From: Gnetum montanum
Taxonomy: Eukaryota > Streptophyta > Gnetopsida > Gnetales > Gnetaceae
Assembly (NCBI GenBank): GCA_015680685.1
Contig: MNCI01023656.1
Coordinates: 54,677-78,986 of the forward strand
Direction: 5' to 3'
DNA: 24,310 bases
Part shown: one piece after another, positions 21,600 through 24,310 of the stretch
How positions within the stretch are numbered: the stretch's first letter is position 1
How the letters are laid out: each line of letters opens with the position of its first letter
Program-made: the position numbers and the translations under genes
Notes under the pieces: generated by a model
The model's database searches: none
What the model was told of the DNA's origin: nothing
Seen by the model: only the letters and a program-made list of their open reading frames with translations

Positions 21600-22690
21600 A
21601 AAAGTTGTTACAAATTCTAGATATTTATTTCCAAGCATGTTAAGCAACAAGATACTTAAAAAAATCATGAGAAAATGAGTCTTCGGTTTCACAAAGAGGA
21701 CATTGAGGAGAAACATGTCTCATATGTTTAACATGAGTGTCAATAGGAATAGCTTAATAAACAAGACACCATTAAAAAATATGAATTATAGGAAATGTAG
21801 GAGCTCTCCAAATATCTTTCATTTTCCCTTTCTTTGTAAGAAATTTTCAAATTAAAAGGAAAAACATGTTTGCCATCATTCCAAAAAATATCTAGAAAAG
21901 CTTGATGCAAATTGTTGTTAACTTTAAATAAAATCTCGAGATTAGAAATTAAATTTTCAAAATTTTTTTTTGTCTTTCTATTTAAACCATAAACGCTAGA
22001 AAACTCATTCTAAGTAATCCATCTATCTTATATACACAAATAATAAACTGCATTGATATCAAATCTACTCCAAGTGATGCATGATCTAGATATATTAGTA
22101 GCCTGAGCTTATTTATTAAAAGGAAGCCACCATGGGCTAATTTACTTAAGCATATCTTCTGAAATTGTAATATGATTGTAATTCCAATATTTACTAAACT
22201 TGCACCATGTCTTCCAAATTTTCTTGAAAATTAGAGAACCAAGAATAGAAATGGACTAAAGAAAAAAAAGATAGTGAAGAAAGTTATTAGGATACCAACT
22301 ATTATCATTCTTAAGTTTTCCTTGCATAAGTTTATTTCTTAAAAGGAGCATCCAAACATCATCTTTATGAATGTACTTTGCAATCCATTTTGCTGCAAAA
22401 GAAATGTACCCTAGTTATAATAATCAATGAGGCCAAGTCCTTCATCTTTCTTGCTACTATGCAAATATCCCAATCAACTCTAGAAAAACCTTTTCCACGT
22501 TGCTTAGGAAACCAAAGAAACTAACAGATAATACCACTAATTCTCTCATAAAAAGTTTTAGAATGAACCCAACAACTAGAGTAATAAACATGAGTTGATT
22601 AAAGCATTTGCTTAATAACTAAAACTTTGCTAGTAAGGGTGAGCTTTTTTTATTTCCATTTATCAAGTTTCCTTTTAATTTTATTTATCA
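21600..22690 (-). pseudogene. Decayed LINE ORF2, reverse transcriptase C-terminal part
   Basis: Minus-strand non-LTR retrotransposon remnant full of stops and frameshifts. Starting at 22690, conceptual fragments match plant L1-type ORF2 downstream of the RT catalytic core. They read INKIKRKLDKWK, KLTLTSKVLVIKQML, then VDWDIC, then DEGLGLID. Near 21720-21680 is HVSPQCPLCETEDSF, the CxxC signature of the zf-RVT domain at the C-terminus. The catalytic FxDD region is absent because upstream sequence is interrupted at about 22690 by the LTR element. The 3' end and poly-A tail could not be placed; 21310-21600 may belong to it. Confidence 0.75.
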
Positions 22691-22698
22691 CATAATAC

Positions 22699-22776
22699 GC
22701 GATATCGCGGCCGACGCGATATCGCGGCCGACGCGATATCGCGTCTTCTCCTGCGATATCGCGTACGCGATATCGC
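22699..22776 (+). repeat. Array of five GCGATATCGC palindromes upstream of LTR TATA box
   Basis: Perfect 10-bp palindromes GCGATATCGC begin at 22699, 22716, 22733, 22753 and 22767. The first three form a 17-bp tandem repeat (ACGCGATATCGCGGCCG). The array ends about 16 bp before the TATA box, where U3 transcription-factor sites would lie. The left LTR has one intact and two C-to-T-decayed copies. Confidence 0.9.
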
Positions 22777-22792
22777 GTCGCGCCGCCATATC

Positions 22793-22800
22793 TATAAATA
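22793..22800 (+). promoter_or_regulatory. LTR TATA box (right copy)
   Basis: TATAAATA in a block identical to the left LTR. Transcription of the element would be expected to start about 25-35 bp downstream. Confidence 0.7.
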
Positions 22801-22966
22801 AGAGGCGGCACTCCCTTCATTTCCCAATCCTGGCTAGTGTAGCGAAGCTCTGGCAGATTGATCACTCCAGAGTTAGAATTTTTCCCCATGTGCCCGCAGT
22901 AGGAGTCCTAGAGTGAACGGCTCTTTATTCGAGCAGCTTGTAACCTGAACCCAAGTTGTGTACGGC

Positions 22967-22972
22967 AATAAA
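22967..22972 (+). promoter_or_regulatory. LTR polyadenylation signal AATAAA
   Basis: AATAAA about 170 bp downstream of the TATA box, at the same place in both LTRs. Sequence after it should be U5, present at the 5' end of the genomic RNA. Confidence 0.6.
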
Positions 22973-23041
22973 GACGAACTTGTTTGGATAAACCTTGCAG
23001 CACGTGGTTTCATTTATTGCTTTATTTCCTGCTTTCCTAGT

Positions 23042-23113
23042 GCGTTCAAGTACGACTTGATTACGAGCGTCTACGGACGTGTACGGCTAGTCAAGGAATC
23101 GGCTGCTTGACGC
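23042..23113 (+). repeat. Structured U5 module 1 (right)
   Basis: Outer stem GCGTTCAAG/CTTGACGC with one bulged base, middle stem CTTGATTA/TAGTCAAG with one G-T pair, terminal hairpin GCGTC-TACG-GACGT. The loop with its C-G closing pair is a cUACGg tetraloop, a very stable UNCG type in RNA. Internal loops are TACGA / GAATCGGCTG and CGA / GTACGGC. Confidence 0.65.
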
Positions 23114-23241
23114 AATGCATGAGTACGACTCAATTACGAGCATTGGATGCTTGGTAACCCAGTAGCGTATTCCAGGATTCTGCGCTTGGTAACTCCCGGG
23201 TCTAATGTGTACGGCTAGTTGAGGAATCGGCTGCTCATTGC
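23112..23241 (+). repeat. Structured U5 module 2 (right), with loop insertion
   Basis: Outer stem GCAATGAG (with a 4-nt bulge) / CTCATTGC, middle stem CTCAATTA/TAGTTGAG, terminal stem GCATT/AATGT. The terminal loop is 59 nt (23145-23203) instead of 4 and contains the word GCTTGGTAAC twice. The stem pairs are still intact. Confidence 0.6.
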
Positions 23242-23251
23242 TAGGCTAGAT

Positions 23252-23328
23252 CGTGTGATAAGTACGACTTAGTTACGAGCACCCACGGGTGTGTACGGCT
23301 GGCTAAGGAATCGGCTGCTTATCACACG
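23252..23328 (+). repeat. Structured U5 module 3 (right)
   Basis: Perfect 11-bp outer stem CGTGTGATAAG/CTTATCACACG, middle stem CTTAGTTA/TGGCTAAG (two G-T pairs), terminal hairpin GCACC-CACG-GGTGT. Loop sequences are as in the other modules. A partial fourth copy (AGTACGAC, then CGAGCAC) starts at about 23348; the left LTR also has it. Confidence 0.65.
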
Positions 23329-23746
23329 TAGGCTAAATAGGTGCCTCAGTACGACCACTTCGAGCACTTGCGTTACGTGTGGCGATCCCAGTAACGATTA
23401 GCGTTTGGTAAGCTGCAGTTGCATAGTTCAGGGTGTGTCCGGTAAGTGGGAACGGATGCTGACGCTAGTTAATTTAGACTTAGATCTTAGTTAGAGTTAG
23501 CTTAGTTTCTCAACCCTTTCTCCTGGTAGCATAGAAGATAAGCCGAAAATACCAAAAAAATCACATACCTCAGACTTGCTTAACCATACACCGTGACACA
23601 TACAAGCAAGCCTGGGAAGACAACGAACGATTAACCCCAAGTGTTTCTTGTGGCGTTAAGGCATTTAGTCTGCGGAGTTCGACCGGATCGCGCGTGTACG
23701 CTCGTATTCGTATGGTGGAGTGTAGGGGTACCTCGCCACTCATCAT

Positions 23747-23764
23747 TGGCGCCGTTGCCGGGGA
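23747..23764 (+). other. Primer binding site, tRNA-Asp type (right copy)
   Basis: TGGCGCCGTTGCCGGGGA, 18 bases, matching the complement of the remembered 3' end of plant tRNA-Asp(GUC) including CCA. It starts one base after the LTR terminus. Minus-strand DNA synthesis would start here. A tRNA-Asp primer is described for Athila-type Ty3/gypsy elements. Confidence 0.85.
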
Positions 23765-23802
23765 CTAAGTGTTTTTTCGCCAATTTAACATAAGGGATAT
23801 CA

Positions 23803-23818
23803 CTCACATCGTTGTGAG
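23803..23818 (+). other. Leader hairpin between primer site and gag
   Basis: CTCACA-TCGT-TGTGAG, 6-bp stem and 4-nt loop, 39 nt after the primer site. Identical to 934-949 in the left element. Confidence 0.5.
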
Positions 23819-23890
23819 CTTAAAACGAACCTTAGGGTTAATCAGTTAATAAAGAACAATAAATAACGGTGAAGTTGCACACCAATAAAA

Positions 23891-24310
23891 ATGGCTTCTT
23901 CTCACGAAATCAACTCACCTAAGGACAATACAGGAGAAAGTCAGCATCATACACATAACCGCAATCAACCATGTCCTCAACAGGCTAAGGTCACATATAC
24001 TCATCCCGATGAGTATGTGCCAGATTTTACCTTTGTTTTCCATCAAGATGAGCAACTGCGGTGGAGAGACATGCAAGGTAACATTGTGTTACCCCCAGAT
24101 CGCTCTGCTTCCAACATGCTTTTCCGTGCCTTGGTACGGTATGGCATGCAAGAGCTGATTACTGAATACGTTGCGGATGATTACACTCTGAGGGATTATC
24201 GTCCCACAAAAGCCCAACGTATTCGGGATGCAAGGCAGGAGAGCCAACATTCACTACTGAAGGGCAGGGTTTCCCACGTCATTAGTGAAATAGGAGACGA
24301 GGAACCCCTC
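23891..24310 (+). CDS. gag-like protein of LTR retrotransposon (partial, 5' part)
   Basis: The open frame starts with ATG at 23891 (context AAAAATGGCT) and runs 140 codons without a stop to the window edge. It lies 126 bp after the primer site, the usual place for gag. The N-terminal 35 residues are polar and His/Gln-rich. Then come the blocks shared with the left pseudogene (THPDEY, WRDMQGNIVLPPDR, GMQELI, SEIGDEEPL). Role by position: capsid-forming Gag; I do not recognise a Pfam domain. Unlike the left copy it has no stop or frameshift here, so this insertion looks younger, but intactness beyond the window is unknown. Confidence 0.75.
   Translation, partial: MASSHEINSPKDNTGESQHHTHNRNQPCPQQAKVTYTHPDEYVPDFTFVFHQDEQLRWRDMQGNIVLPPDRSASNMLFRALVRYGMQELITEYVADDYTLRDYRPTKAQRIRDARQESQHSLLKGRVSHVISEIGDEEPL

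Larger units (their letters stand above)
22691..23745 (+). mobile_element. 5' LTR of right LTR retrotransposon
   Basis: LTR of about 1.05 kb, collinear with the left LTR but better preserved. In order: a palindrome array (22699-22776), TATA box (22793-22800), polyadenylation signal (22967-22972), three structured modules (23042-23328) and a partial fourth (about 23345-23390). It ends in CTCATCA at 23745, one base before the primer site. The 5' end lacks an obvious TG and the first bases of the left LTR, so it may be slightly truncated; the start is set where LINE similarity stops. Confidence 0.75.

Noticed and set aside
23042-23328. Hammerhead or other known self-cleaving ribozyme in the LTR, as in plant retrozymes
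   Set aside because: The hammerhead core words CTGATGA and GAAA are not arranged in the modules, and I saw no twister, hatchet or pistol core. Cleavage by an unknown class is not excluded.
22699-23328. CRISPR-like array
   Set aside because: Repeats are palindromes or long structured modules of unequal spacing within an LTR in a plant genome; there are no uniform spacers or cas genes.

Overview
The window is nuclear DNA from a land plant, probably a seed plant with a repeat-rich genome. Evidence: one split gene with canonical GT-AG introns encodes a plant-type DUF789 protein, and it sits among LTR retrotransposons primed by tRNA-Asp, a LINE, RTE-like tails and tRNA-derived SINE heads. I cannot name the species. 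There is no operon structure, CRISPR array, rRNA gene or intact tRNA gene.

Layout. 1-1955: 5' part of a decayed LTR retrotransposon on the minus strand (LTR, primer binding site, leader, broken gag) running off the left edge. 1956-6000: AT-rich intergenic DNA with SINE heads, a LINE-associated repeat, an RTE-like tail and a possible third, older LTR at about 3360-3840. About 6000-7066: probable 3' UTR. 7067-19523 (minus): one protein-coding gene. I resolved 12 coding exons that join in frame to 1402 codons plus stop; the last third carries the DUF789 domain, and introns 2 and 3 are large and contain transposon debris. 19524 to about 20100: 5' UTR and promoter. 20341-20975: a two-copy tandem duplication. 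About 21130-22690: a decayed minus-strand LINE. 22691-24310: a better preserved, plus-strand relative of the left LTR element, apparently inserted into the LINE, with its gag frame open to the window edge.

The host gene is therefore bracketed by two copies of one LTR-element family pointing away from each other. The most unusual structure is in their LTRs. Downstream of the polyadenylation signal each LTR carries two or three copies of a roughly 70-nt module, plus a partial copy. Each full module can fold into three stacked helices whose stems differ between copies by compensatory changes, while the internal-loop sequences stay almost constant. This is the pattern expected of a selected structured RNA (or DNA) element, and I do not recognise it as a known class.

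All coordinates come from reading the sequence by eye. Family assignments (DUF789, LINE RT and zf-RVT, RTE/Au-SINE-like tail, tRNA-Asp primer site) rest on remembered motifs, not searches.
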